Source of the DNA: a virus
Length of the DNA: 38,324 bases
IMG/VR virus record: IMGVR_UViG_3300022074_000132
Location: 1-38,324 of that record
Direction: 5' to 3' (one strand)
Numbering within the stretch: the first letter of the stretch is position 1; each line of letters begins with the position of its first letter. The translations under genes and the position numbers were made by a program. Positions 22,851 to 32,023 of the stretch are shown one piece after another. The notes beneath the pieces were generated by a model, which was not told the origin of the DNA, made no database searches, and saw only the letters and a program-made list of their open reading frames with translations.

Positions 22851-23653
22851 TGGAACAATATATAGACGAATTTGGTAATTTACAATTTAGAGAACCTTCA
22901 AATAATCTCCCATTTAAATCAATGGTCGATATGGCAGCTGAAAATAAAAATTTTATGAATCAGTTTAATTTTTCTTCTGCTGATTTAAATAATGTTCCAG
23001 TAGAAATATCACAATTACCTATTGCATCCGTTCCTAATAATTTTTTAAATTATAGGTTTCAAAACGCTAGAACTCCATTTACTCCATTTAAAGAAGGTAT
23101 AGAAACTCTTAAATCAAATGTATCTAGTGGTATTGGTAAAGGTTTTGATTTAGGAAAAGCAGCTATTGGCGGCATAGCATCTTTAGTGTCAGGCATACCT
23201 GGAATAGGATTATTACTTAATTCACTTCAACCAATGAGTCCAGAACAAAAAGCAATGAGAGATTTTTATGGAAGTGAGTTTGGACTAGATGATATAGGTC
23301 GTGTTCAAAGTGGTATTATGCAAGGATATAATCCTGTATCTTTATTTGGTGGTGTGGGTTTAAATCAAGCAATTGATAAACGAATAGCTAGAATACAAAA
23401 AACTTTACAAAAGAAAAAATCAGATACTTTGCAACAACGATTAAAAGACTTACAAGCCTTAAAAGCAAAAGAAGCAGCAGCATCTGCAAAAGCACTTGAA
23501 GCACAAAGAATAGGTAGAAGACCCTCAGCACCAAGTGGTGGTGGAGGAACAAAAGATTCAGGTGGACCAACAGGTGGCTATTCTTATGACTCTGGTGGAA
23601 GACAAGGATTTGGTTACGGTCTTAAAAATGGAGGACTTGTAAGTTTATTATAA
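22850..23653 (+). CDS. Putative internal/ejection protein, Gly-rich C-terminus
   Basis: A 267-residue protein. The open frame extends to 22799, but ATG 22850 overlaps the previous stop (TAATG) and is the natural start. It has a hydrophobic stretch AAIGGIASLVSGIPGIGLLL (about residues 103-122) that could insert into a membrane, a charged helical segment (IQKTLQKKKSDTLQQRLKDL), and a Gly/Ser-rich tail ending GLKNGGLVSLL. That ending is a motif seen at the ends of many marine-phage virion proteins. Its place after gp10 and before other ejection candidates suggests an ejected internal protein. Confidence 0.6.
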   Translation: MEQYIDEFGNLQFREPSNNLPFKSMVDMAAENKNFMNQFNFSSADLNNVPVEISQLPIASVPNNFLNYRFQNARTPFTPFKEGIETLKSNVSSGIGKGFDLGKAAIGGIASLVSGIPGIGLLLNSLQPMSPEQKAMRDFYGSEFGLDDIGRVQSGIMQGYNPVSLFGGVGLNQAIDKRIARIQKTLQKKKSDTLQQRLKDLQALKAKEAAASAKALEAQRIGRRPSAPSGGGGTKDSGGPTGGYSYDSGGRQGFGYGLKNGGLVSLL

Positions 23654-23817
23654 TGGCAAAAATTGTACAGGTAATAACTAGACCCGCTAGGGAATACGAC
23701 TTGCAAACAGCAGAAGCTCAAGTAAGAGATCTTGATGCAATTGTTGAAAAATTAAACTCAACGTTTCAAGAAGATTTAAAAGATGAAGTTGAAGCGTTTA
23801 ACTTTTTTATTAATTAA
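23653..23817 (+). CDS. Small protein of unknown function, 54 aa
   Basis: A 54-residue ORF joined to both neighbours by one-base TAATG overlaps. It opens MAKIVQVITRPAREYDLQTA and continues as an amphipathic helix (EAQVRDLDAIVEKLNSTFQE), ending NFFIN. The exact coupling on both sides is the main argument that it is translated. The long charged helix suggests an oligomerising or assembly-linked role; no family is recognised. Confidence 0.65.
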   Translation: MAKIVQVITRPAREYDLQTAEAQVRDLDAIVEKLNSTFQEDLKDEVEAFNFFIN

Positions 23818-24146
23818 TGGCTAATCAATTTAAATTTGTTGGTATAGATAACAGCACAACAGGTGGTGCATTAACTCCGTTTGGATCAGGTAATCCTTTA
23901 GTCAGTGAGACTTATGTTATCAAATCATTATTAGTAACAGCTGCAGGTACACCCACAGTCACTGTTACAAACAACAGTATTACAGCTATAAAATCAGCAG
24001 CTTTGACTGCTAATGTAACAACAGAATTACTCACTCAACCTTTAATTGTTGAGGGTGGTAATACCCTAACCGTACAATCAAGCAGCACAGATTCGTTTGA
24101 TGTAGCGATTAGCTATTTAAACATTAAAAAGGAGATAACAACATAA
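23817..24146 (+). CDS. Small beta-rich virion protein
   Basis: A 109-residue protein with low charge and a strong alternating pattern (VIKSLLVTAAGTPTVTVTNN, then TTELLTQPLIVEGGNTLTVQ), indicating an all-beta virion domain. The TVTVTNNS and NTLTVQSSS strands resemble small decoration or fibre-tip proteins of marine phages. It is coupled by TAATG to both neighbours. Function is inferred only from composition and context. Confidence 0.65.
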   Translation: MANQFKFVGIDNSTTGGALTPFGSGNPLVSETYVIKSLLVTAAGTPTVTVTNNSITAIKSAALTANVTTELLTQPLIVEGGNTLTVQSSSTDSFDVAISYLNIKKEITT

Positions 24147-24325
24147 TGAAAGATCTACCAGTAATAGAACCAAAAGAGATTATAACAACAATAACCAATA
24201 TGAAAACAGGCGAGGAATATAAGGATGATTCTGAGTGGAAAGCTAAGGGTATACCAGAATCTGACATAAGAAAAGATGTCAGAGTTATCATGCCAAGCCT
24301 TGATTTATTTGGAGAAACAAAATAA
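24146..24325 (+). CDS. Small acidic-basic protein, 59 aa
   Basis: A 59-residue ORF coupled to the preceding stop by TAATG, with GGAGA 15 bases before its start. Sequence features are MKDLPVIEPKEIITTITNMK, then a charged middle and the ending MPSLDLFGETK. No hydrophobic segment or metal cluster is present. Coupling supports translation; I do not recognise it. The next gene begins 11 bases after its stop. Confidence 0.6.
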   Translation: MKDLPVIEPKEIITTITNMKTGEEYKDDSEWKAKGIPESDIRKDVRVIMPSLDLFGETK

Positions 24326-24336
24326 GATAGTAAACT

Positions 24337-25299
24337 ATGGCAATTTCAAGATCAGATATGGAAAGACAACTTAGAAACATGGGTGGAATTATGAGTTTAG
24401 AAGACCCAAGACAAGGATACTTCTTAGGTAAACTTGTAAGAAAAGCTAAAAAAGCTGTAAAGAAAGTTGTTAAAAGTCCTATAGGTAAAGCTGCTATATT
24501 AGGTGGATTAACATTCGGTATACCTGGAACACAATTTAGTGGATTAGCTGGTGGTAAAGGTTTGGGGTCTTTTTTTGGATCAGGAAGTTTTAATCCATTA
24601 AAAACTGGGTTTGGATATAAAAGTGGTTTAGCTAAAGCATTAGGTAAATTTGGTTTAGCCGAAGGGACAAAATTAACAGGTCTGGGTAAAATTGCAGGTA
24701 TCGGAGGTCTATCGGGACTGGCTGGATTAATGGCTGCTGGAGAACAAGATGAAGAAGATGAAATAGATTTTAGTAAACTAGATAGAGGTGAGGCATTAAA
24801 TATTTTAGATATTGTTGCACGTGCAAGAAAAAATGATCCTGAGTTTAGATTCTTACCTGGTGCAGAGTTTACAGATATGTATGCAGAAGGTGGTGGTGTA
24901 GGATCATTAGCCATGAACGAAGAAAATGTAAAACAAAAATTTGTATCAGATGAAGCTGGAGCAATAGCTAAAAAAGGTGGAGGAGTAACACCTGAAGATA
25001 TGGGTAAATTAAAGCGAAGTGATTTTGATAATGAAGAAAATTATAAAAGATATTTAAGACAATTAAACAGAAAAGCTGAAGGTGGGATCATGGATCTTGG
25101 AGGCAATGAAATGGACCTTAGAGGTGGTGGATTTGTACCACTAGGAGCTAAAGAAAAGGCTGACGATGTACCAGCAAGACTATCCAAAAACGAGTTTGTA
25201 ATGACAGCAGATGCGGTCAGAGCAGCAGGTGGAGGAAGTGTTGATAAAGGCGCAGATAAGATGTATAACATGATGAAGAATTTGGAGGCTCAAGTATAA
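24337..25299 (+). CDS. Putative ejection protein (Gly-rich, marine-phage family)
   Basis: A 320-residue protein. A basic stretch (LVRKAKKAVKKVVKSPIGK, residues about 32-50) precedes a Gly/Leu-rich, membrane-active-looking section (about 51-132). The second half is charged and ends with PARLSKNEFVMTADAVRAAG followed by GSVDKGADKMYNMMKNLE. This C-terminal motif I recognise as a recurring element of marine-phage internal virion proteins. The arrangement of a basic part, glycine-rich helices and a conserved end is like that of ejection proteins that leave the capsid with the DNA. It overlaps the next gene by one base (TAATG). Confidence 0.65.
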   Translation: MAISRSDMERQLRNMGGIMSLEDPRQGYFLGKLVRKAKKAVKKVVKSPIGKAAILGGLTFGIPGTQFSGLAGGKGLGSFFGSGSFNPLKTGFGYKSGLAKALGKFGLAEGTKLTGLGKIAGIGGLSGLAGLMAAGEQDEEDEIDFSKLDRGEALNILDIVARARKNDPEFRFLPGAEFTDMYAEGGGVGSLAMNEENVKQKFVSDEAGAIAKKGGGVTPEDMGKLKRSDFDNEENYKRYLRQLNRKAEGGIMDLGGNEMDLRGGGFVPLGAKEKADDVPARLSKNEFVMTADAVRAAGGGSVDKGADKMYNMMKNLEAQV

Positions 25300-26183
25300 T
25301 GGCAATAACAGAAACACGTAATTTACCCGCACAGTTTATAGAAGATCTTGGTAAAGATTATGCTAAACAATTAACAGCTACAACTGCAATACCAGTAGAT
25401 ACTTCTAAATTTGCACCTACAGTTGCTGCACAAGATGCATTGCAATCACAAGCTGCAACATTAGCAGGATCTGGTGTTGGATCTTTTCAACCATTTATTA
25501 CAGCAGCTCAACAACAAGCAACAGATGCAGGTACAACTTTAAGTGGTATCGCTGGTTTAACTGGTGCACCAACAGCAGCACAAACACAAGCTTATACTTC
25601 ACCGTTTCAACAACAAGTTATTGATACAACATTAGCTGAGTTTGATAGACAAAGAGCTATCAACGAACAAAACATCAGGGACCAAGCAGCAGCTATGGGA
25701 TCATTAGGTGCTGGTAGAACAGGTGTACAATTATCAGAGTATCAATCTCAATCAGGAAGAGATCGATCTGCATTAGAAGCACAATTAAGACAACAAGGTT
25801 TTCAACAAGCACAAGCAGCTAGACAACAAGATATTCAAAATAGATTTGGTTTAGGTCAATCACAATTAGGATTAGGACAATTTCAAACAGGATTAGCGGG
25901 ACAAGTTCCACAGTTACAAAGAGCTGATATATCTACACTTGGTCAAGTCGGTGCAGCACAACAAGCACAAAGACAAGCAGAACTTGATGCAACTAGACAA
26001 GGAGCAAGAACCGCGGCCTACGAACCATTAGAAAGATTAGGTTTCTTTGGTCAAGGTGTAACTGGGTTAATGGGTGGTTATCCTGCACAGTATCAATTCT
26101 CACAAACACCACCAGCATCACCACTACAAACAGCATTAGGATTAGGTACAGGACTAGCAGGAATATTCGGAGCATTGAAGTAA
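25299..26183 (+). CDS. Putative ejection / DNA-transfer protein (Gln/Ala-rich)
   Basis: A 294-residue protein rich in Gln and Ala, with long predicted helices. Residues about 100-185 read as a coiled coil (TTLAEFDRQRAINEQNIRDQ, then RDRSALEAQLRQQGFQQAQA). A C-terminal hydrophobic segment (TALGLGTGLAGIFGALK, the last 17 residues) may touch the membrane. This composition resembles P22-type ejection proteins (gp7, gp16, gp20) that enter the cell with DNA. The start is coupled by TAATG to the preceding gene, and the next start lies one base after its stop. Confidence 0.65.
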   Translation: MAITETRNLPAQFIEDLGKDYAKQLTATTAIPVDTSKFAPTVAAQDALQSQAATLAGSGVGSFQPFITAAQQQATDAGTTLSGIAGLTGAPTAAQTQAYTSPFQQQVIDTTLAEFDRQRAINEQNIRDQAAAMGSLGAGRTGVQLSEYQSQSGRDRSALEAQLRQQGFQQAQAARQQDIQNRFGLGQSQLGLGQFQTGLAGQVPQLQRADISTLGQVGAAQQAQRQAELDATRQGARTAAYEPLERLGFFGQGVTGLMGGYPAQYQFSQTPPASPLQTALGLGTGLAGIFGALK

Positions 26184-26184
26184 C

Positions 26185-27297
26185 ATGATGAATCGTATTT
26201 TAAAAAGACCTATGTTTAGAATGGGAGGTCGGAGCGACGATGGTATTATGTCTGTTAGATCTGGATATGCTAATGGTGGACCCTCGTTAGAAGATACAAT
26301 TGCTGGAGAAAAATTAAAAGAACGTGGTACATTATTTACAGATGATTTTATTAGAGGGGCATTTGATAAATTTAAAAGTCAATACTTTCCAGGAGAAGAA
26401 CCTTCGATGGAAGACATTGGTGGATATGGAGAAATAACGGCACCAACAGATGCAGAAGATCGAGGAATAATGAAATTTCTTACAGAACAACCTGAAAAAT
26501 CTTTTGAATTATTTAAAAAAGGCGAACTTGGCGGAACTGATTTTGAAGCTAAACAAAAAGAACAAAAAAAAATTGCAAAAGATGCAGGGTTAGATTTATT
26601 TCCAAATATAAATGTAGCTGATAAAAATACAAATTCACAGATAAATTTAAATACAGAAAATAATGAAACGGATACTAGTGGTAAACGTCAATCTGATACA
26701 GAGGTAATGAAAGACTATATTGATATGTTTAAAACAGCTTTAGGTTCAGAAGATGATAATACAAGAAGACAAAAATATTTAGCACTAGCACAATTTGGTG
26801 CTAATCTATTAGGACAACCTGGTGGTGATTTAACAGGGGCTGTTGGAAGAGCAGCGTCTCCAGCAATATCAACTTTTGGAAAAGCATTGTCAGATCAAAG
26901 AGCAGCTGAAAGAGAAATAGCTGCACTTGGTGCTCAAGCAGCTTTAAAAAAAATGGATCCAGGAAGCATTGGAAAAGCGATAGAAGATATCATGGCAGCT
27001 AATCCTAAATTAAGTAGAAAAGAAGCTTTAGAAATTGCTGTTAGAAGTGGTGGTGCTACTAGTGCTAGATTAAGTGAAGAAAGAAGACAAGCAGTAACTG
27101 GTATTTTATCAAGTGAAGGTTTAGACGATGCAGCTGCAAATAGAGCTTCTGGTAAAATAATGGCATCAGGGGTAGAAGATTATCTATTTAGTTTATTACC
27201 TAAAGAACCAAAAGAAGGTCAGTATTATTATGATAAAGAAGGTAAACTTTATCAAGGTCAAAAAGACGGTGAAGTTAGAGAATTAATAATAAATTAG
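26185..27297 (+). CDS. Putative ejection protein with RPMFRMGG N-terminus
   Basis: A 370-residue protein whose N-terminus (RILKRPMFRMGGRSDDGIMS) is a recurring start in marine-phage internal proteins. A Gly/Ser-rich turn (YANGGPSLED) follows. The middle is acidic and Asn-rich (about 130-165). The second half is helical with ALAQFGANLLGQPGGDLTGA and FGKALSDQRAAEREIAALGA. The end is beta-like (GQYYYDKEGKLYQGQKDGEV). Two ATG codons (26185 and 26188) are possible starts. It is part of the ejection-protein run; function is inferred from context. Confidence 0.62.
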   Translation: MMNRILKRPMFRMGGRSDDGIMSVRSGYANGGPSLEDTIAGEKLKERGTLFTDDFIRGAFDKFKSQYFPGEEPSMEDIGGYGEITAPTDAEDRGIMKFLTEQPEKSFELFKKGELGGTDFEAKQKEQKKIAKDAGLDLFPNINVADKNTNSQINLNTENNETDTSGKRQSDTEVMKDYIDMFKTALGSEDDNTRRQKYLALAQFGANLLGQPGGDLTGAVGRAASPAISTFGKALSDQRAAEREIAALGAQAALKKMDPGSIGKAIEDIMAANPKLSRKEALEIAVRSGGATSARLSEERRQAVTGILSSEGLDDAAANRASGKIMASGVEDYLFSLLPKEPKEGQYYYDKEGKLYQGQKDGEVRELIIN

Positions 27298-27305
27298 GGG
27301 GTTTA

Positions 27306-30300
27306 ATGGCACTAAAATTGGGACCATCTGTATCTCTTGAAGAAATTAACAAAAAACAAAAAAAAGAAAAAGATACAGAAGAAGTAGGATTTTTTGAATC
27401 TGCATTAGCTGGAGTTGCAACTGGTTTATGGAATATACCAAAAGGCATTGTTTCTTTAGGTGCAGAAATATATGATTTAACAGCAGATACTAATCTAGCA
27501 AGAGATGTTGAAGAATGGTTTGATAACGTAAACCCATTTGATGATGAGGCTGAAGCTAGAACTGTTGGTAAAATAACTCAAGCATTAACTCAAATAGGTT
27601 TACCTGCTTATGCAGGTGCAAGAATAGGTGTTTCTCTTGCAACTAAAACAGCTGAAAGTTTAGCAAAAAAAGCAGTAGCTGCAAAACAAGCAGGAAAAGT
27701 TTTAAGCTTATCTAGAGTAGGTGCAAAAATAATGAGTCCAACTGGAAGAGGTATTATAGGTGCAGGTGTTGGTGAAGCATTAGTTACAGATGAAGATATA
27801 GGAACATTTGCAGATATAGTTAAAGGAACTAAATTAGAACCTTTTGCTATAACTATGTTAGATCGTGAGGATAAACAAGGCAGAGAAGATGCATTAAGAA
27901 GATTAAAAAATAGATTAAAATTTGGAACAGAGGGTGCACTATTTAATTTAGCTTTAGTTGGTGCTGGAAAAGGCATACAAAAATTAAGAGGTGTTGATGT
28001 AGAACCTTTAGATGAATTTGCAAAAACTGCTATTGGTAGAGACATGCAAAGATTTGGACCTGAATATGGTTTTAGACCAGAAAATTTTTTAGGTAAATCT
28101 ACATTTGAAATAAAAGAATTTTTTTCAGGTCAGAAAAAAGCAGCTATGGTAGCAGCTGATAATTCTGTAAAAGAATTAGATACTGCTATAAAAAATGTTA
28201 GTGATGAAGTTATTGATAAATTTATAACTGGTAGAAATAAATTAAAGTCAACAGATCAAAAAAAAGAATTATTTAGAGAAAAATTACAACAAATTTTAAA
28301 ACCAGACAGTCTTGAATCAGAAAGACTTTTAAATAATGAAGTAAGAAAAAACGCTGTTAAAAAATTAGAAGATATTAGAAAACTTAAAGAATTAGACGAC
28401 AGACTTTTAAAAGCAAATAATGATGAAGCGATTGAAGACTTAACTAAACTACAAAATAATCTTTTAACAAAAAATAAAAACGTTGGTGGTGAAGGAGTTG
28501 GTTTAAGAGAGTTTACAGAAAAAGTTCAAAAAGAAGGTATATTTAAACCAGAAGATTATATTGAAACAAAAGATTTAAAACAGTTAAAAAATATAATAGC
28601 AAACATGAGCGGTAAATCTGGAAAAGAAGCTCTTAAAGAGGCTGACCCATTGTTAAACTCATTAAGAGATTTTCGTCTTGGTATAGATAATATGAGTGCT
28701 AAATCATTTTTATTAGGAAAAAATGATGATACTCTAAAAAAAATTGGAGAAAATTTTGGTAGATACATGACAACGGTTTACCAAAAATATGAACAAAAAG
28801 GTTTAAAATTTTTAACAGACTTTAAAACAACTGATGAAATGTTTAAACGAAGTAAAAGAAAATACATTGAGGGAAGTATTAAAACAGCAAGAAGAAAATA
28901 TGTTGACGATCAAATAGCTCTTTTAAAAAGACAACCAACTCCAGATGAATTATTAAAATTTAAAAATGAAGCTGCAGAAAATATATATTCAACTAGAAAA
29001 GAACTTGTAAAACTTATTGATGAAGCAGATAACGCCACTCAATCTTATGCTAAAAAAATAGCAGCAGATGAGGTAAGTCCTTATGGTTTATCTGAAAGTA
29101 ATATATCAAAAACAGATTTAGCTGAAGTAAAAGTAGATGACAGTATTTTAAAAAATAAAAAAATAAATGAATGGCAAGAGGAATTATTTGGAGTTATAAA
29201 AGACCCATCATATACTTTTTTTTCAACTGTAGGTAAACAAGCAAATTTAAATTTTACTACAGATTATTTAAATAGAATAGCTAAAGTTGGTAAAACTGGA
29301 AAAAATCCATTTGTATATGATGCTGAAGAAATAATCGAAAGAAGAACAAAACAAGCAAAAATAGATAGAGAAGCAGGGCTTACGGGCGATGCTTTTACAA
29401 GAGAACAAAATCAAATTTTAGAAGATGGTGTTAGAGCACAAGTTAAAAAAGAGTTTGGCGATGCTACTAAATGGAAAAAATACGTCAATGATACCTCTAT
29501 GCCTAATGATCTTGATAACTTATATATTAAAGCTCCGCAGTATGAGGGTATATTAGATGTCACAAGCAATTGGTTAAACAGAAGTAATGTTGGAACATTT
29601 TATAAATACTCTGTGTTGTTACCAAAAGCAGGTTCGCAAATAGCGAAAACTATTTTATCACCACTAACACACGTTCGTAACGTAATAAGTGCAGGTGCTT
29701 TTGTTTCAGCTAATGGAGCATTTTTTCCTAATTATGGTGATATTCAAATGTTATTACCAAAAATGTTTGGAGGTGAAGGAGCTATAGGCCAAGCTTACAA
29801 ATTATCTGGAAAAAGAATATTAGGCACACTAGGTGAACAAGATTTAAAATTATATCAAAAACTTTTAAAAGTAGGGGTCGTAGATTCTCAAGTTCAAGCA
29901 GGTGAAATGAGAAGATTGTTAAGAGATATTTTATCAGATCCCGCTGCTGTTGAAAGAGGATTGTATGATAAACTACCAAAAACAATTACAGATCGAACTA
30001 AAAAAGGTTTATTAAAAACATATCAAACTTTACAAGATGCATATGTTGCTGAAGATGATTTTTGGAAAGTTATAAATTGGAGTCTTGAAAGAAATAGACA
30101 CTCTATTTTAGCTGGTAAACTTGGTCTTAGAGAAGATAATATTAAAGGTATTTTAGATAATAATAAAAACGCAATAGCTTCAATCGGTAGGGACGCAAAA
30201 CAAAATATTGCAATAGCAGAGTATTTTCAAAAAATAGCTCCAAGAAGAGATTATATAAATACCGCACAAAGCACCAAAGAATTTTATGAAAATTTTTTAG

Positions 30301-31754
30301 ATGAGGTTGCAGGTAATTTAACTAGAAATCAAGTTCCTAATTATGCATATGTTGGAAGAACTGCTAAAGCTTTAAGACAAACTCCATTTGGAAACTTTAT
30401 AGCATTTCCGTTAGAGATTATGAGAACAGGTCATAATATATTACAAAGATCTCTTGATGAAATATATTCTGGTATACCAGAGTTGAGATCGTTAGGTATG
30501 AAAAGATTATTTGGTTTTGGTGCAACAGTTGGTGGTATACCATATGGTATGGTTGAAATGTTTAAATCTAAACATGATGTGACTGATGAAGAAATGCAAG
30601 CCTTAAAAAAATTTGTGCCAGAGTGGTCCAAAAATTCTACACTATTACCCATGGGTAGAGATGAAAATGGTTATTTAAAATATGTAGATTTTAGTTACTC
30701 TAATGCTTACGATACATTAATAAGACCTTTTAACTCTGTAATAAATGCAATTTCTGCAGGGCAAGATACAAGAGAGTCAACTATGGAATCTTTAGGAAAA
30801 GGTATGCAAGAAGGTATTGGTGAATTGTTACAACCATACACTTCTGAATCAATATTTACTGAAGCATTAGTTGATTCTACTATTAGAAGAGGTGTTGGTA
30901 GAGGTGGTGTAAAAGTTTGGAACCCTGAAGATGAAACAATGGTAAAAATTGGAAAAGGTATTTTGCACATAGGAGAGTCTTTGAGACCTGGTTCTTTATC
31001 ACAATTAAAAAGATTAGGTCAGGCGGCTACTGGTAAAACGGATAAATACGGTAAGCTTTATAATTTAGAAGATGAGATTGGTTCTTTGTATGGTTTTAGA
31101 ACTATTAATTCAGATCCAGAAAGAGCTTTGACATTTATGACTACAAATTTAGGAAATGGATTAAGAGATGCTGAAGGTATTTTTAAAAGAGCTGTTTTAA
31201 AAGGCGGAAGATTAGATCCTAAAAATATAATAAATAGTTTTAAATATACACAATCTATACGTTATCAAAAGTTAAGAGAGATGTACCAAAATATAGAAGC
31301 AGCTAGAACATTAGGAGTTTCTGAAAGCGTAATAAGAAAAAAGGTAAGAAGAAAAGGTTTAAAGAAAAAAGTTTTAAAAGAGTTATATCAAGGTGTTTTT
31401 ACTCCAGAAAGACCTGGAGATTTTACCATAAGAACTATTGGTAAAAATAATAGAGAGCTAAATGAAAAAGAAGGCACGGACATACCAAACCCTTTTTATG
31501 AAGCTATACCCTCTATTACTTCTTTTATAAATAGTAATAGAAGAATTTCTTTAGAAGAAAATAGTTTAAATTTAATTGATTTTGAACAACCTATTATGCA
31601 ACAAGAACCACGGATCACGACCCCCAATTTAAACGTGCCACCAGGTACAATAGTAAATAGTCAACCACAAAATGTTATCTCGACAGAACCTAGATATAAT
31701 GTTAATTTACCTACTGCTGAAAGGGCAAAAATAATAGAGGAGTATTTTAGATAA
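27306..31754 (+). CDS. Very large internal virion / ejection protein
   Basis: A 1482-residue protein, the largest of the window. An N-terminal region with Ala/Gly-rich hydrophobic helices (residues about 80-150 and 205-225, e.g. EGALFNLALVGAGKGI) is followed by long charged helices (about 250-750) and a mixed C-terminal part. Such size, position after gp10 and the smaller ejection proteins, and composition match internal core proteins of podoviruses (T7 gp16, P22 gp16 by analogy). I see no lytic-transglycosylase or protease catalytic motif. The DNA is very AT-rich (a hand count of 30001-30060 gives 15 G+C in 60). GGGGGT precedes the start; the tiny ORF after it overlaps by one base. Confidence 0.7.
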   Translation: MALKLGPSVSLEEINKKQKKEKDTEEVGFFESALAGVATGLWNIPKGIVSLGAEIYDLTADTNLARDVEEWFDNVNPFDDEAEARTVGKITQALTQIGLPAYAGARIGVSLATKTAESLAKKAVAAKQAGKVLSLSRVGAKIMSPTGRGIIGAGVGEALVTDEDIGTFADIVKGTKLEPFAITMLDREDKQGREDALRRLKNRLKFGTEGALFNLALVGAGKGIQKLRGVDVEPLDEFAKTAIGRDMQRFGPEYGFRPENFLGKSTFEIKEFFSGQKKAAMVAADNSVKELDTAIKNVSDEVIDKFITGRNKLKSTDQKKELFREKLQQILKPDSLESERLLNNEVRKNAVKKLEDIRKLKELDDRLLKANNDEAIEDLTKLQNNLLTKNKNVGGEGVGLREFTEKVQKEGIFKPEDYIETKDLKQLKNIIANMSGKSGKEALKEADPLLNSLRDFRLGIDNMSAKSFLLGKNDDTLKKIGENFGRYMTTVYQKYEQKGLKFLTDFKTTDEMFKRSKRKYIEGSIKTARRKYVDDQIALLKRQPTPDELLKFKNEAAENIYSTRKELVKLIDEADNATQSYAKKIAADEVSPYGLSESNISKTDLAEVKVDDSILKNKKINEWQEELFGVIKDPSYTFFSTVGKQANLNFTTDYLNRIAKVGKTGKNPFVYDAEEIIERRTKQAKIDREAGLTGDAFTREQNQILEDGVRAQVKKEFGDATKWKKYVNDTSMPNDLDNLYIKAPQYEGILDVTSNWLNRSNVGTFYKYSVLLPKAGSQIAKTILSPLTHVRNVISAGAFVSANGAFFPNYGDIQMLLPKMFGGEGAIGQAYKLSGKRILGTLGEQDLKLYQKLLKVGVVDSQVQAGEMRRLLRDILSDPAAVERGLYDKLPKTITDRTKKGLLKTYQTLQDAYVAEDDFWKVINWSLERNRHSILAGKLGLREDNIKGILDNNKNAIASIGRDAKQNIAIAEYFQKIAPRRDYINTAQSTKEFYENFLDEVAGNLTRNQVPNYAYVGRTAKALRQTPFGNFIAFPLEIMRTGHNILQRSLDEIYSGIPELRSLGMKRLFGFGATVGGIPYGMVEMFKSKHDVTDEEMQALKKFVPEWSKNSTLLPMGRDENGYLKYVDFSYSNAYDTLIRPFNSVINAISAGQDTRESTMESLGKGMQEGIGELLQPYTSESIFTEALVDSTIRRGVGRGGVKVWNPEDETMVKIGKGILHIGESLRPGSLSQLKRLGQAATGKTDKYGKLYNLEDEIGSLYGFRTINSDPERALTFMTTNLGNGLRDAEGIFKRAVLKGGRLDPKNIINSFKYTQSIRYQKLREMYQNIEAARTLGVSESVIRKKVRRKGLKKKVLKELYQGVFTPERPGDFTIRTIGKNNRELNEKEGTDIPNPFYEAIPSITSFINSNRRISLEENSLNLIDFEQPIMQQEPRITTPNLNVPPGTIVNSQPQNVISTEPRYNVNLPTAERAKIIEEYFR

Positions 31755-31834
31755 TGATAAACAAAGTTAAAAGTTTGGGCGGTTTGATAGGCAAGTCCTA
31801 TCGGGTTTCTATTGTGACGGGGGTCATAATCTAA
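31754..31834 (+). CDS. Tiny ORF between ejection and lysis genes
   Basis: A 26-codon ORF (MINKVKSLGGLIGKSYRVSI and six more residues) joined by TAATG overlaps to the 1482-aa gene before and the holin-like gene after. It includes a GATAGG-CAAGT-CCTATC hairpin at 31786-31802, whose two flanking TT/GG wobble pairs could lengthen the stem. It may be a real short hydrophobic peptide, such as a lysis-linked membrane protein, or simply a coupling element for the next gene. Confidence 0.3.
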   Translation: MINKVKSLGGLIGKSYRVSIVTGVII

Positions 31835-32013
31835 TGGTTAAAAAATCTGCATTGCAAAAAATTGAGTCGCATGAAAAGCTTTGCAGAATTATGCAGAAAC
31901 AAACTTTTGATCAAATAAAAGAAATGCAAGAACGAATTAAAAGATTAGAATATTGGATAGTTGGTGGTATGGGAGCTGTCCTAATAACTTTACTAACAGA
32001 CGTAGCAAAATAA
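31834..32013 (+). CDS. Holin-like membrane protein (XhlA-like layout)
   Basis: A 59-residue protein starting at a TAATG overlap. Residues about 1-40 are a charged coiled-coil helix (QTFDQIKEMQERIKRLEY). It is followed by one clear transmembrane segment (WIVGGMGAVLITLLT, residues 41-55) and a short tail. This layout, charged helix then a single C-terminal membrane span, is that of small XhlA-type lysis proteins. It lies ten bases before the endolysin gene, the usual holin position. The exact family was not confirmed. Confidence 0.7.
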   Translation: MVKKSALQKIESHEKLCRIMQKQTFDQIKEMQERIKRLEYWIVGGMGAVLITLLTDVAK

Positions 32014-32023
32014 AAAAATTTTT

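Noticed and set aside
31786-31802. GATAGG-CAAGT-CCTATC hairpin as a terminator
   Set aside because: The stem has six Watson-Crick pairs plus at most two wobble pairs, lacks a T-run and sits inside a coupled ORF, so strong termination is unlikely.
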